Source of the DNA: G963556115 sp963675945
GTDB lineage: Bacteria > Planctomycetota > SZUA-567
Length of the DNA stretch: 64,000 bases
Assembly (NCBI GenBank): GCA_963675945.1
Contig: OY780932.1
Span: 3,658,001-3,722,000 of the forward strand
Direction of reading: 5' to 3'
Notes under the pieces: generated by a model
Seen by the model: the letters and a program-made list of their open reading frames with translations, nothing else
Told to the model about the DNA's origin: nothing
The model's database searches: none
Part shown: positions 32,728 to 41,366 of the stretch, in pieces
Numbering within the stretch: the first letter of the stretch is position 1
Layout of the letters: each line of letters begins with the position of its first letter
Translations under genes and position numbers: made by a program

Positions 32728-34935
32728 CTACTCGAAGATTCTCAACATGATCTCGGAAAGATCCTCAAGGTAGAATGGTTTCTTCATCACTCCTACCGCC
32801 CCCAGATTGATCAACTCCTTAACATCATCGCCTGCCGCATAACCGGTAGTAATAAGTATCTTGGCTTTATTATCAAGGCTTTTAATATTAAGGAATGCCT
32901 CTCTCCCGCTCATTCGCGGCATAATCATATCAAGAACCACCAAATCCAGCTCGCTGCCTCGTTGCCGATAAATATCCACCGCCTCACGCCCATTGGTACA
33001 AGTGATCACCTTATACCCCAGATCCTTGAGTAACTGCACCGCAAGAATTCTGATAATCTCTTCATCATCAGCAAAGAGGATACACCCTTTACCCCTCTCT
33101 GCACTCTTCTGAGCCCGCTGTTCGACCTCCCTATTGACCAAAGGCAGTAGTATTTCAAAGGTCGTTCCTTCTCCAAACTGTGACTCAACCCGTACAAGTC
33201 CTTTATGTTCTTTTATTGTCGAATAGGCCGCTGCCAACCCCATACCTGTCCCTTCTCCTTCCCGCTTGGTGGTAAAGAACGGTTCAAATATCTTGCCCAT
33301 TATCTCCCTATTCATACCGAGCCCTGTATCACGTACTTTGATAGAGATATACTCCCCTGGAATCACATCAAACTTTGACCCCGCACAAAATCGTGCATCA
33401 AGCGCAACTATATCGGTCAAAAACGTAATCATCCCGGACTCACCCGCTATAGCATCACGAGCATTGATGGCCAAATTCAATAGTACATTCTGTAGCTGCG
33501 AAGAATCACCAATAGTAATGGCTGTTGCAGCCACCAATTTCTTGCCAAGGGATATTCTGCGGTCGATGGAATGCTCCAACATATTGACTACCTCAGTAAT
33601 CAACGCGTGGATATCTACCGGCATCATTTTATGTTGGCTCTTGCGGGTAAAGCTCAGCAGCTTTTCAGTAAGATCAGCGGAACGCACGGCACAGGTAACA
33701 ATATTCTCCGCATAGCGTTTGGAGACCGGATCACTCAGATTAGCGACCAGAAATTCTCCATAACCCAGAATACCGGTCAACTGATTATTGAAATCATGGG
33801 CTACCCCGCCGACCAATTGCCCAACTGCCGCCAGCTTCTCCGCCTGTTTTAGTTCACTACGCAGAACCTCTATTTCAGAGAGATCACTGATAAAGAATAA
33901 TACCGAATCCTCCCCCAGATAATATACCCGCTGAAAACTGATAGACGCCTGAAACGGCTCCTGTCCAACCTTCAACAGCTGTAACTGAATCTTACTACTA
34001 GTACTTTTGTTGGTCGAATTGTCTATAATGCGCGCCAGGTGTTTAAAATCCACTCCTTCCCAGAATTCGTCTATCCGCATTCCCACCGCCTGCGCCAGAG
34101 AGATACCAAACATATCGACACCAGCCTGATTGATTCCCAAAATCTCATAATTGGAAGAGCTTACAATCAAAATAGCCTCTAACCCCAGGCCAAATAATTT
34201 TTCAAACCGGTCTTCAGCCTCGATAAGCCTCTGTTCATTGATTTGCGACCCAATCTGGAGTAAAGTACCTGTCCCCCCTGCCTGCAGCACCAATGCAAAA
34301 CACTCGACCAGCTTTTCGAAGAATTCAACCATCTCACGATTTATACGCCCAGAATCCTTGGCGTGCAGCAATAACAATCCTAGCATCTCCCTACCGGATT
34401 GAATCGGAATAATCGCAATACTCCGATATCCCTCATAAATACAGCGATTTCTCGGTTCAAGTCTGTCAACGCAAAAATCACTCTCATGCAGCGCCGCGGC
34501 ATTCTCTATCCAGAAACTTCCCGCCCGAGTAAAATGCTGGCTATCCACCTCTTTGCGCTGAGCCACGTGCCCGCAGATACAAGCCAATTGCACATCGCTG
34601 CCACACCTGCCCCGCTCACAAGTAGTGATAAGAGACCGCTCACTATCAAAAAACTCCTGACTAAATCCATTGACATAGTAAAGGGGATAATCCACCCCCT
34701 CTTTCAAGCGCAGACCCACAGCATCAAAACCAGTAGTATCTTTGATAATATCGATCAACTCCTTGATACAGTCGGAGCTATCATTGTGCGGAGTGTTAAT
34801 TACTTTGATTACAGAACAGGCCAGAGCGGCAAAATCAGAACTGCCAAATGCGACATCTGTGCTCTCTACTCGACGCTTGAGTAGTGTTTTCTCACACTTA
34901 CACTTACTACTATTGAGATTGATATTCTGGCTCAT
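32728..34935 (-). CDS. Soluble hybrid histidine kinase (GAF-PAS-HisKA-HATPase-receiver)
   Basis: 735 aa with no membrane segment. Order: GAF-like sensor (about 55-215) with several Cys (CERGRCGSDVQLACICGH), which could hold a metal or redox group; PAS (about 245-360); HisKA with H380 in GGVAHDFNNQLTGI; HATPase with DTGLGMN and GEGTGMGLAA; C-terminal receiver with D669 in VVLDMIMPRMSG. The same kinase family as the protein at 1854-4553, here with a cytosolic sensor. ATGAGG lies before ATG. No regulator is adjacent. The 697-bp gap upstream is unusually long. Confidence 0.9.
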   Translation of the reverse strand: MSQNINLNSSKCKCEKTLLKRRVESTDVAFGSSDFAALACSVIKVINTPHNDSSDCIKELIDIIKDTTGFDAVGLRLKEGVDYPLYYVNGFSQEFFDSERSLITTCERGRCGSDVQLACICGHVAQRKEVDSQHFTRAGSFWIENAAALHESDFCVDRLEPRNRCIYEGYRSIAIIPIQSGREMLGLLLLHAKDSGRINREMVEFFEKLVECFALVLQAGGTGTLLQIGSQINEQRLIEAEDRFEKLFGLGLEAILIVSSSNYEILGINQAGVDMFGISLAQAVGMRIDEFWEGVDFKHLARIIDNSTNKSTSSKIQLQLLKVGQEPFQASISFQRVYYLGEDSVLFFISDLSEIEVLRSELKQAEKLAAVGQLVGGVAHDFNNQLTGILGYGEFLVANLSDPVSKRYAENIVTCAVRSADLTEKLLSFTRKSQHKMMPVDIHALITEVVNMLEHSIDRRISLGKKLVAATAITIGDSSQLQNVLLNLAINARDAIAGESGMITFLTDIVALDARFCAGSKFDVIPGEYISIKVRDTGLGMNREIMGKIFEPFFTTKREGEGTGMGLAAAYSTIKEHKGLVRVESQFGEGTTFEILLPLVNREVEQRAQKSAERGKGCILFADDEEIIRILAVQLLKDLGYKVITCTNGREAVDIYRQRGSELDLVVLDMIMPRMSGREAFLNIKSLDNKAKILITTGYAAGDDVKELINLGAVGVMKKPFYLEDLSEIMLRIFE

Positions 34936-35632
34936 AGGTCTACCTCATAATCGAAATGTAGAAAGAGCTAGCAAATACCACACAAACTATCGCAGGACTA
35001 ATATGATACTACAATACTATTTTACTACAAAAAAACCCAATCTGTCAAGTTAAAACCCAGTAGAATAATTATTAATTCAGAGTGTAAGCAAGCATTGATT
35101 GCTATGAATAAAATCAATCCGCTAAATCCTGTATTCGCAATCAAGAATAATCCCAAACCCTATTATCTCCAGCACCTCTCTACATCCCATTATTCTTTTA
35201 ATAACAACATAATAAGCAATTTCAAGATAATTAGTAACAAAAAAACAAACACCCCTACTAACGCTAGCTATATTCAATAAAATAGTGCTAAAACCATTTC
35301 TCTATTGCAAGAAAAAAACCAAAAAAAGTTATACCCCATTGTTTTTGCAATAAGGTTAAAATAAAAAAGTTTATCTACATCAGCGACAAACTTACAGTAT
35401 GCATATTTTCAACTTACACTCTGGATTATACTGGATAAAACCCCATTAAAATTCGGGTATATACTCAACATAAATCATTTACAAACCTCAGTTTTTTCCT
35501 TCCCTTTAACCAAAAACCCCGGTATAATAAGGCATCGTTGAGTCTAAGTGGCTATATTACCCAGAGCAAAACTCTCGACAGCCTGTTTTTTCAACGCCTT
35601 ATTTCACGTTAACCTAGAGGATAAATATTATT
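34936..35632. other. AT-rich intergenic region
   Basis: About 700 bases without a gene I can support, between divergent genes. It is markedly AT-rich with oligo-A/T stretches (for example 35310-35375). A TATAAT lies at 35523-35528, about 105 bases before the DsrE-like gene, but no good -35 accompanies it. One 61-codon open frame (35095-35280) has Asn/Ile/Lys-rich composition expected of chance in AT-rich DNA. It could be remains of a lost gene or a regulatory region; I cannot tell which. Confidence 0.4.
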
Positions 35633-35977
35633 ATGAAGATTGCCCTTGTCGCCTTCCAAGGCGAGATGATGTGTTTTGCCCATGTCCTGCTCAATGCATT
35701 AGATCTGACAGCCAAAGGTAATGAGGTTGCTATTATCATTGAAGGTGCCGCCTGTAAATTGCTTCCAGAGCTAAAGCGCACAGACACACTATTCGCCCAG
35801 CAGTATCAGGAGGTCTGCCAGAAGCGGTTGATAACCGCTGTCTGTAAAGCCTGTGCCAGCAAGATGGGTACCCTGGCGGAAGCCGAAGCCCAGGGGCTGC
35901 CGCTAAACGGCGATATGTCTGGCCATCCGCCTCTGGCTGCCTATCTCGCAGCTGGCTACCAGCTAATAACGTTTTAA
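35633..35977 (+). CDS. DsrE-family protein
   Basis: 114 aa. MKIALVAFQGEMMCFAHVLLNALDLTAKGNEVAIIIEG is the N-terminal Rossmann-like beta-alpha-beta of DsrE/TusD-type proteins; FAQQYQEVCQKRLITAVCKACASKMG contains the Cys region, where family members carry sulfane sulfur; the end MSGHPPLAAYLAAGYQLITF completes the fold. It may handle sulfur or be a small redox protein; without partner genes (dsrF, tusBC) the role is open. GAGGA before ATG. It converges on the receiver-phosphatase gene with a run of ten C in the gap. Confidence 0.8.
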   Translation: MKIALVAFQGEMMCFAHVLLNALDLTAKGNEVAIIIEGAACKLLPELKRTDTLFAQQYQEVCQKRLITAVCKACASKMGTLAEAEAQGLPLNGDMSGHPPLAAYLAAGYQLITF

Positions 35978-36011
35978 GCTTTTTGAAGGCGGCTGGCGTA
36001 AGCGATCCACT

Positions 36012-36021
36012 CCCCCCCCCC
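36012..36021 (+). repeat. Homopolymer tract C10
   Basis: Ten consecutive C in the 71-bp gap between the convergent stops of the DsrE-like and receiver-phosphatase genes. It is outside both reading frames. Confidence 0.8.
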
Positions 36022-36048
36022 AGCATAAGCCATAACAAACAGAATCCG

Positions 36049-37209
36049 CTAAGAATTATAACGTAAGGCGAGAACAGTAATATCGTCGGCTTGCTCTTCA
36101 GCCCCAACAAAAAACTTCAGATCATTCAGTACGTTATCAATAATCTGCTCTGCTTTCATCGTACTCTGCGCCAACACTCGATGCAGCCGTTGCTCGCCAT
36201 ACAGTTCACACTCTGCACTTATAGCCTCAGTTATACCGTCCGAATAGAGCAGAAAGCTGTCACCAGAGTGAAGATTCACCCTGCTCTCGGTATAGACAAT
36301 AGTCCCGTCAAAACCTAGAACCATCCCATGCCGATCGTCAATCTCACTTACTGAATTATCGCTCTTGATCATGCATGGGGCATTATGGCCGCCATTGGCA
36401 AACCTCAATTCCCCGGTCTGGATATTTAAAACTCCTACAAAGAGAGAGACAAACATCATTAACTGATTCTCAATGCTCAACTCGGAATTGACTGAAGAGA
36501 GAATCTTTGAAGGTGAGGTCTCGCCCACAGCATAGGATTTTATCAACGTCTTGCTCACCGCCATAAAGAGCGCCGCCGGCACCCCCTTGCCCGAGACATC
36601 CCCAACACAAAAGCAGAGATGCTCATCATCAATAAAGAAAAAATCGTAAAAATCTCCCCCCAACTCCTTTGCCGGCTGCAAGAATGCAGAAATCTCAAAT
36701 TTATCGCTGGAAGGGTAGATTGTCGGCAACATATCAGACTGAATCTTCTTCCCTAAATCAAGCTCCAACTGCATTCTCTGTCGCTGCTTCTCAATAGCAT
36801 CATGGGCTTTCTTGAGATTTAGCATACTCTGCTGCATACAGATATGATTATGTACCCTGGCTTTGACCTCAAGGCTCTCAAAAGGCTTGGTAATATAATC
36901 TACAGCTCCGGCTTCAAAGCCTTTTGACTTTGCCCTGATATCGGTCAGGCCGGTTATAAATATAATCGGTATTCCGGCTGTAGCCTTATCCTCTTTGAGT
37001 ATCCGGCAGACCTCATACCCGTCTAACCCCGGCATGATGATATCCAACAGAATCAAATCTGGCTTCTGTCTCTCTATCGCTCTAAATGCCGAGAGTGAAT
37101 CTGTCGCCAGTGTAACTTCATACTCGTCCTCAAGCGCATTACTCAGGATCTTCTGATTCAGCCTGGTATCGTCTACAATTAGTATCCTAGCCGGAGATTT
37201 ATCTAGCAA
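36049..37209 (-). CDS. Response regulator with PP2C/SpoIIE-type phosphatase output
   Basis: 386 aa. Receiver (about 5-125; D56 in LILLDIIMPGLDGYEV, conserved Lys in YITKPFES), a coiled-coil linker (about 130-175, LNLKKAHDAIEKQRQRMQLELDLGKKIQSDMLPT), and a SpoIIE/RsbU-like Ser/Thr phosphatase (about 185-385) with LGGDFYDFFFIDDEHLCFCVGDVSGKGVPAALFMA, FANGGHNAPC and ADDITVLAL as metal-binding motifs. Such proteins control anti-sigma-factor antagonists in partner-switching. No anti-sigma or STAS gene is in the window. The start is TTG 37209, since no ATG lies near it. Confidence 0.9.
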   Translation of the reverse strand: MLDKSPARILIVDDTRLNQKILSNALEDEYEVTLATDSLSAFRAIERQKPDLILLDIIMPGLDGYEVCRILKEDKATAGIPIIFITGLTDIRAKSKGFEAGAVDYITKPFESLEVKARVHNHICMQQSMLNLKKAHDAIEKQRQRMQLELDLGKKIQSDMLPTIYPSSDKFEISAFLQPAKELGGDFYDFFFIDDEHLCFCVGDVSGKGVPAALFMAVSKTLIKSYAVGETSPSKILSSVNSELSIENQLMMFVSLFVGVLNIQTGELRFANGGHNAPCMIKSDNSVSEIDDRHGMVLGFDGTIVYTESRVNLHSGDSFLLYSDGITEAISAECELYGEQRLHRVLAQSTMKAEQIIDNVLNDLKFFVGAEEQADDITVLALRYNS

Positions 37210-37526
37210 GACCGTAAACTTTCTTTAAGCATATACTACATTATTCCCAGAATTACCACAAAAAATATTTACTTAATCTTACCTGTTTTTCAGAGCATAA
37301 CAATAATTAATTTCTATAATCTGTGAAAAAACCTTACTCCATACTCTAAATGCAACTCCATACTTATTACCGTCATATTCAGCAGCAATTAAGTCCTCAT
37401 AAGTATTAGCAGTATAAGACAACTGCCTGTTTTCACTTGCATGTTTTCAATAATAGGTGTAAGATATATTTAATGCTTCGGCAGATTGATTACCGGTTAT
37501 TTTTAGTATTTTTTAGCATTAAGGAT
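37210..37526. other. Intergenic region before the first MscS gene
   Basis: About 320 bases, AT-rich, between divergent genes. TTGCAT (37437-37442), 17 bases, TAAGAT (37460-37465) is a possible weak promoter for the channel gene. If used, translation must begin after about 37472, consistent with the ATG at 37473 or 37527. Nothing else stands out. Confidence 0.35.
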
Positions 37527-38705
37527 ATGAATATCAATTCTCTATTCGACCTCTACATTCTGGATATTCTTCTGAGCACCATAGTAATCGTCGGTGCCAT
37601 ATTCCTCTGCAAGCTACTTGGCACGCACTTTAAAAAAAAATCTTTCAAACGCACCAAGACCATTGTTGTCTACATCTTGATCTCCATTCTTGTTCTCTCC
37701 CTACTTATCGAGATCTGGAAGGATAAGAGCAAACTAATCAATACCCTCTCGATTTACAAAGGCTACCTACCCGGTTATGACACCATCATTATGCTCATAG
37801 CCGCCGCCGTACTCTCCCACTTCATCCAGATTTGGCTGCTACACCACAGTGACAATACCAACAGTGATCTGAGTAAACGGCACAAGATGCGCCTAGTCGC
37901 CAAGTGGATATCCTGGAGTCTCTTCTTAGTCGCCTCCGGAGTCATCCTGATCATCCAGCGTGGTTGGGAGAATGTCGCCACCTTCCTCGGGCTAATCGGT
38001 GCCGGGCTTGCACTATCCATGCAGGAGACCATCCTCTGCCTCATCGGCTGGATATATATAATCTTCAACCATACTTATGATATAGGTGACAGGATTGAGA
38101 TGAATGGCCAGCTCGGCGATGTCATCGGCATCACCCCGACCCACACCCGCCTGCTGGAGGTATCGATGAAGATCCAGGGCGGTCAGAGTACCGGACGCAT
38201 TCTCACCATTCCAAATTCCCAGGTATTCCGTAACCCTGTCTTCAATTCAACAGTCGGTTTTCCCTTTATCTGGATGGAGGTATCGACGGTAGTCACCTTC
38301 GCCAGCGATATCGAACTGGCGATTGCAACCATGCTCAATGTCGCCAAAAATTCAACTCTAAAAATAGAACCCGAGGTAATGAAGGATATTACTACCATGC
38401 AAGATGAATACGCTATCCACTACAAACACCTCACCCCGACTGTATACAGTCGTCTGGTTGACAACGGGGTCAAGCTTACCCTGCGTTTTCTCTCACCGGT
38501 TCGCTCCAGTCGCCAACGCGAACATGATATCAGTCTTAATATACTCAAGAGTTTTCGCCAGACCAAACATGTCAATATTGCTTACAATACAACGCGCATT
38601 TACAGTGGCAATGAAGAAGATGTTGGTGACTTTCACTACTCTTCACCTATAGTTGATATTACTAAAAACTCAGATGTTTCACATGACAACCAACATAAAA
38701 ACTGA
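37527..38705 (+). CDS. MscS-family mechanosensitive channel
   Basis: 392 aa from ATG 37527; an in-frame ATG at 37473 (18 codons longer) and a TTG at 37437 are alternatives, none with an ideal ribosome site. Four or five N-terminal membrane helices, then the pore helix region (LGLIGAGLALSMQETILCLIGWIYIIF) and the MscS beta domain: YDIGDRIEMNGQLGDVIGITPTHTRLLEV, RILTIPNSQVFRNPVFNST. It opens on membrane tension and releases ions under hypo-osmotic shock, or regulates small-solute efflux. Followed 186 bases later by a second, larger MscS protein. Confidence 0.9.
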   Translation: MNINSLFDLYILDILLSTIVIVGAIFLCKLLGTHFKKKSFKRTKTIVVYILISILVLSLLIEIWKDKSKLINTLSIYKGYLPGYDTIIMLIAAAVLSHFIQIWLLHHSDNTNSDLSKRHKMRLVAKWISWSLFLVASGVILIIQRGWENVATFLGLIGAGLALSMQETILCLIGWIYIIFNHTYDIGDRIEMNGQLGDVIGITPTHTRLLEVSMKIQGGQSTGRILTIPNSQVFRNPVFNSTVGFPFIWMEVSTVVTFASDIELAIATMLNVAKNSTLKIEPEVMKDITTMQDEYAIHYKHLTPTVYSRLVDNGVKLTLRFLSPVRSSRQREHDISLNILKSFRQTKHVNIAYNTTRIYSGNEEDVGDFHYSSPIVDITKNSDVSHDNQHKN

Positions 38706-38891
38706 TTCAATACGCAGTTGCCACTTTTGCTACTATTTCCCATTTATGATATCCGGCAATGCCTCCCGCGTAAAACTACCAACGCCCCAATTAACGCCGG
38801 AAAGGCTTTACAAATTCTCGCTTACCCTTTATAATCACTACCCGGAATAAAAACATACATAAAACAAATAGCAATTACAAAGGATACATTG

Positions 38892-41114
38892 ATGAAAAAG
38901 TATATGATTACTCTGCTATTAATTACCCTATCCATCTCATTATCACCGCTGCAAGCTGCAGAGGAGAGTACTTCTCCAGTTCCAAGCAGCCAGAATACCG
39001 TGACGGATCAAGAGAACACCCAAATTGACCCGACCTTCAGCGAAACACCCCAAGAGGCTCTTGCAGATTTTTCCGAGTTGATGTACGCTGGCACCACCCG
39101 CGAAAATCATACCAAGGATCTTGCCCAAGCAATGTTTTTTTTAGAGCCTCATATTAACACCAAGACCGGCAAACCAGAGAATAATAACGCCCTGTTACAA
39201 AAAGCCAAAAACCTCTATCTACTGATACAATCGATCAATTACAACCCAAATGAAGTTGAAGTCACCTATACCGATAATAAGCAAAGAGCCAGACTGATTC
39301 TCAGCGATAGCGCCAAGAATATCGAGCTCTACATGGTCAATACCCCAAAATATGGCTGGATTTTCTCCGAAGCAAACTTCAGTGAAGATGCAACCAAAGC
39401 CGCCCTGGCTCATGTCGAGAGTGTCAAGGCCAACATCTCCAAGTATCTTGATGAATTCGTTCCCGAACTCTCATCACCACTCAATACCCTCTACACCTTT
39501 TATTATGGCATACAGGGACTCTACGGTTATACGATGGAAGATGCGGTAAATGCCCTCAATCTTGAAGACTTTGATATCAAAGTCTCTGACGGCCAGGGGC
39601 CAACCTGGGCTATCCAGGCCTACCGCATGCTCCGTTTCGCCTCACCGATATCCCCGGAGAGTCTTCCCAACGATCCCAATTACAACCAGAATGTAGTTCT
39701 ACTGTTAGACCGCAGGTATGGCATGATGAATATGGAGGTGGTAACAGTACCGGAAAGCGGTAAGAAAGCCTGGAAGATTGGTTACAGCGGTCTCAACGGT
39801 CTCAATGACGCCTATGATGAAATGATGGATAACGGGATGATAAATCAAGTGGGAAATATGGGGGTAAAGCACCGCACACCGCATATTATCCTGGATGACT
39901 TCTTCCAGACCAACCTACCGCTAATGGAGCTAGAAATCTTTGGCACCAATCTCTGGAAGATAACTCTGACCATACTCCTAATTCTGTCAAGCCTGATTAT
40001 CTTCCCGCTTACCAGAATTATCTTTCTGCCGCTAATCAACTTTACGCTCAACAAACTCAATATCTCTACCAGCCGGGACACCAACAAACGCTTCATTCTA
40101 CCGGTGCAAATATGTATAGTCGGTCTTATCTGGCTCTACGGTATCGTCATTATCTCAGCGAACCCGAAGATTATGGCCTTCTCCCTTACCGCACTCGAAG
40201 TTATTATGATTATCACCATCACCCTGCTACTCTACCGCATCGTCGACAGTTCGACCTCGATAGCTTCAGACCGAGTCACGACCAGTCTGCATATCATCAC
40301 CAGCGTCTTGGGTAAATTTCTTAAAATCGCCATACTGATTACCGCCGGCCTCTACCTCTGTTCGGTTTTCAATATCAATACAGCCAACTTCCTGGCAGCT
40401 CTGGGTATTGGTGGTTTCGCCTTTGCCCTGGCGGGTAAAGACACCATGGAGAACTTCTTTGGCTCGATCATGATCATCATCGACCGCCCGTTTCAAAATG
40501 GTGATTACATCAAAATCAATAATATCGAAGGTTGCATCGAACTGGTAAGTGTCCGCAGCACCCGGATCCGTACCTTCGACGACACCATAGTCACTATTCC
40601 CAACCGGATGTTTATCTCCTCACCGGTAGAGAACCTGGAAATACGCAAATGGAGGCGGTACAAGACCAGCTTTGACATCCTCTACGAGACCGAAATAGCC
40701 AAGATAGAATCCTTCACCGCAGGCCTTACCGAGTTGGCGCACCTCCATCCCGATGTCAAGAAGGATGCTATCCAGGTATACTTCTATAGCCTGGGTAGTT
40801 CATCGCTACAGATCTTTATCAGCCTCTTCTTCCGCAATCGCGGACGTGTTGAAGAACTCAAAGCGCGGGCAAGTTTCAATACCCAGGCCATGAAACTTGC
40901 CGAGCGCCTTGGTATAGAGTTTGCTTACCCAACTCAGAAACTCTTTATCAGTAATATTACCGACAAACCCCATACTTCACTACCGACACCGGCTCATGCA
41001 GAAGGGAGTACCGAGGAGCAACAGCGGCATGACAGCACCGTTATCGCCCGGGAGATAAGTCCGTTCTATATCCCTGAGGACAAAGCTGACGGAAAAGATG
41101 GCAGCAAGAGTTGA
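38892..41114 (+). CDS. Large MscS-family channel with exported N-terminal domain
   Basis: 740 aa from ATG 38892 (AAGGA 7 bases before; a TTG directly upstream is in frame). Signal peptide (ITLLLITLSISLSPLQAA), a periplasmic region of about 320 residues, then several membrane helices (about 355-530), the MscS pore helix with AALGIGGFAFALAGKDTMENFFGSI, and beta domain RPFQNGDYIKINNIEGCIELVSVRSTRIRTFDDTIVTIPNRMF. The layout resembles MscK/YnaI-type channels with extra domains. The C-terminal tail is acidic and probably disordered. Its role next to the smaller channel is likely osmotic protection. Confidence 0.92.
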   Translation: MKKYMITLLLITLSISLSPLQAAEESTSPVPSSQNTVTDQENTQIDPTFSETPQEALADFSELMYAGTTRENHTKDLAQAMFFLEPHINTKTGKPENNNALLQKAKNLYLLIQSINYNPNEVEVTYTDNKQRARLILSDSAKNIELYMVNTPKYGWIFSEANFSEDATKAALAHVESVKANISKYLDEFVPELSSPLNTLYTFYYGIQGLYGYTMEDAVNALNLEDFDIKVSDGQGPTWAIQAYRMLRFASPISPESLPNDPNYNQNVVLLLDRRYGMMNMEVVTVPESGKKAWKIGYSGLNGLNDAYDEMMDNGMINQVGNMGVKHRTPHIILDDFFQTNLPLMELEIFGTNLWKITLTILLILSSLIIFPLTRIIFLPLINFTLNKLNISTSRDTNKRFILPVQICIVGLIWLYGIVIISANPKIMAFSLTALEVIMIITITLLLYRIVDSSTSIASDRVTTSLHIITSVLGKFLKIAILITAGLYLCSVFNINTANFLAALGIGGFAFALAGKDTMENFFGSIMIIIDRPFQNGDYIKINNIEGCIELVSVRSTRIRTFDDTIVTIPNRMFISSPVENLEIRKWRRYKTSFDILYETEIAKIESFTAGLTELAHLHPDVKKDAIQVYFYSLGSSSLQIFISLFFRNRGRVEELKARASFNTQAMKLAERLGIEFAYPTQKLFISNITDKPHTSLPTPAHAEGSTEEQQRHDSTVIAREISPFYIPEDKADGKDGSKS

Positions 41115-41120
41115 AATATT

Positions 41121-41144
41121 AGAAAATCACTAACGTGGTTTTCT
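41121..41144 (+). terminator. Hairpin directly after the large MscS gene
   Basis: AGAAAATCAC pairs with GTGGTTTTCT around loop TAAC (one G-T pair), 6 bases after the stop codon. No long T-tract follows. Confidence 0.5.
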
Positions 41145-41290
41145 AAGTTTGGCAAAAAGTTTTAGCCATCGCGAGTAATACCTTTGATAAAGCCACGCAC
41201 TTTTGAAGAACGCTTTAAGAAAAACGCCTACCGAACATCGGCTGATAAAACGCACTGCGTTTGCCAGGATACGAAGCAGCTAGCCCCGTA

Positions 41291-41327
41291 ACAATGCAGC
41301 CCTCAGCAAAGCTGAGGGCTGCATTGT
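41291..41327. terminator. Perfect 17-bp hairpin between convergent genes
   Basis: ACAATGCAGCCCTCAGC (41291-41307), loop AAA, then its exact complement (41311-41327). No T-tract on either side. It lies 40 bases from the oxidoreductase stop, so it may be a bidirectional transcript end. Confidence 0.6.
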
Positions 41328-41366
41328 ACTATATCTCAAGCAAAGATTTTGGTATAAATTTAGTAT

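Noticed and set aside
35095..35280. 61-codon open frame in the AT-rich gap
   Set aside because: Asn/Ile/Lys-rich low-complexity composition expected from AT-rich DNA, no ribosome site and no domain pattern.
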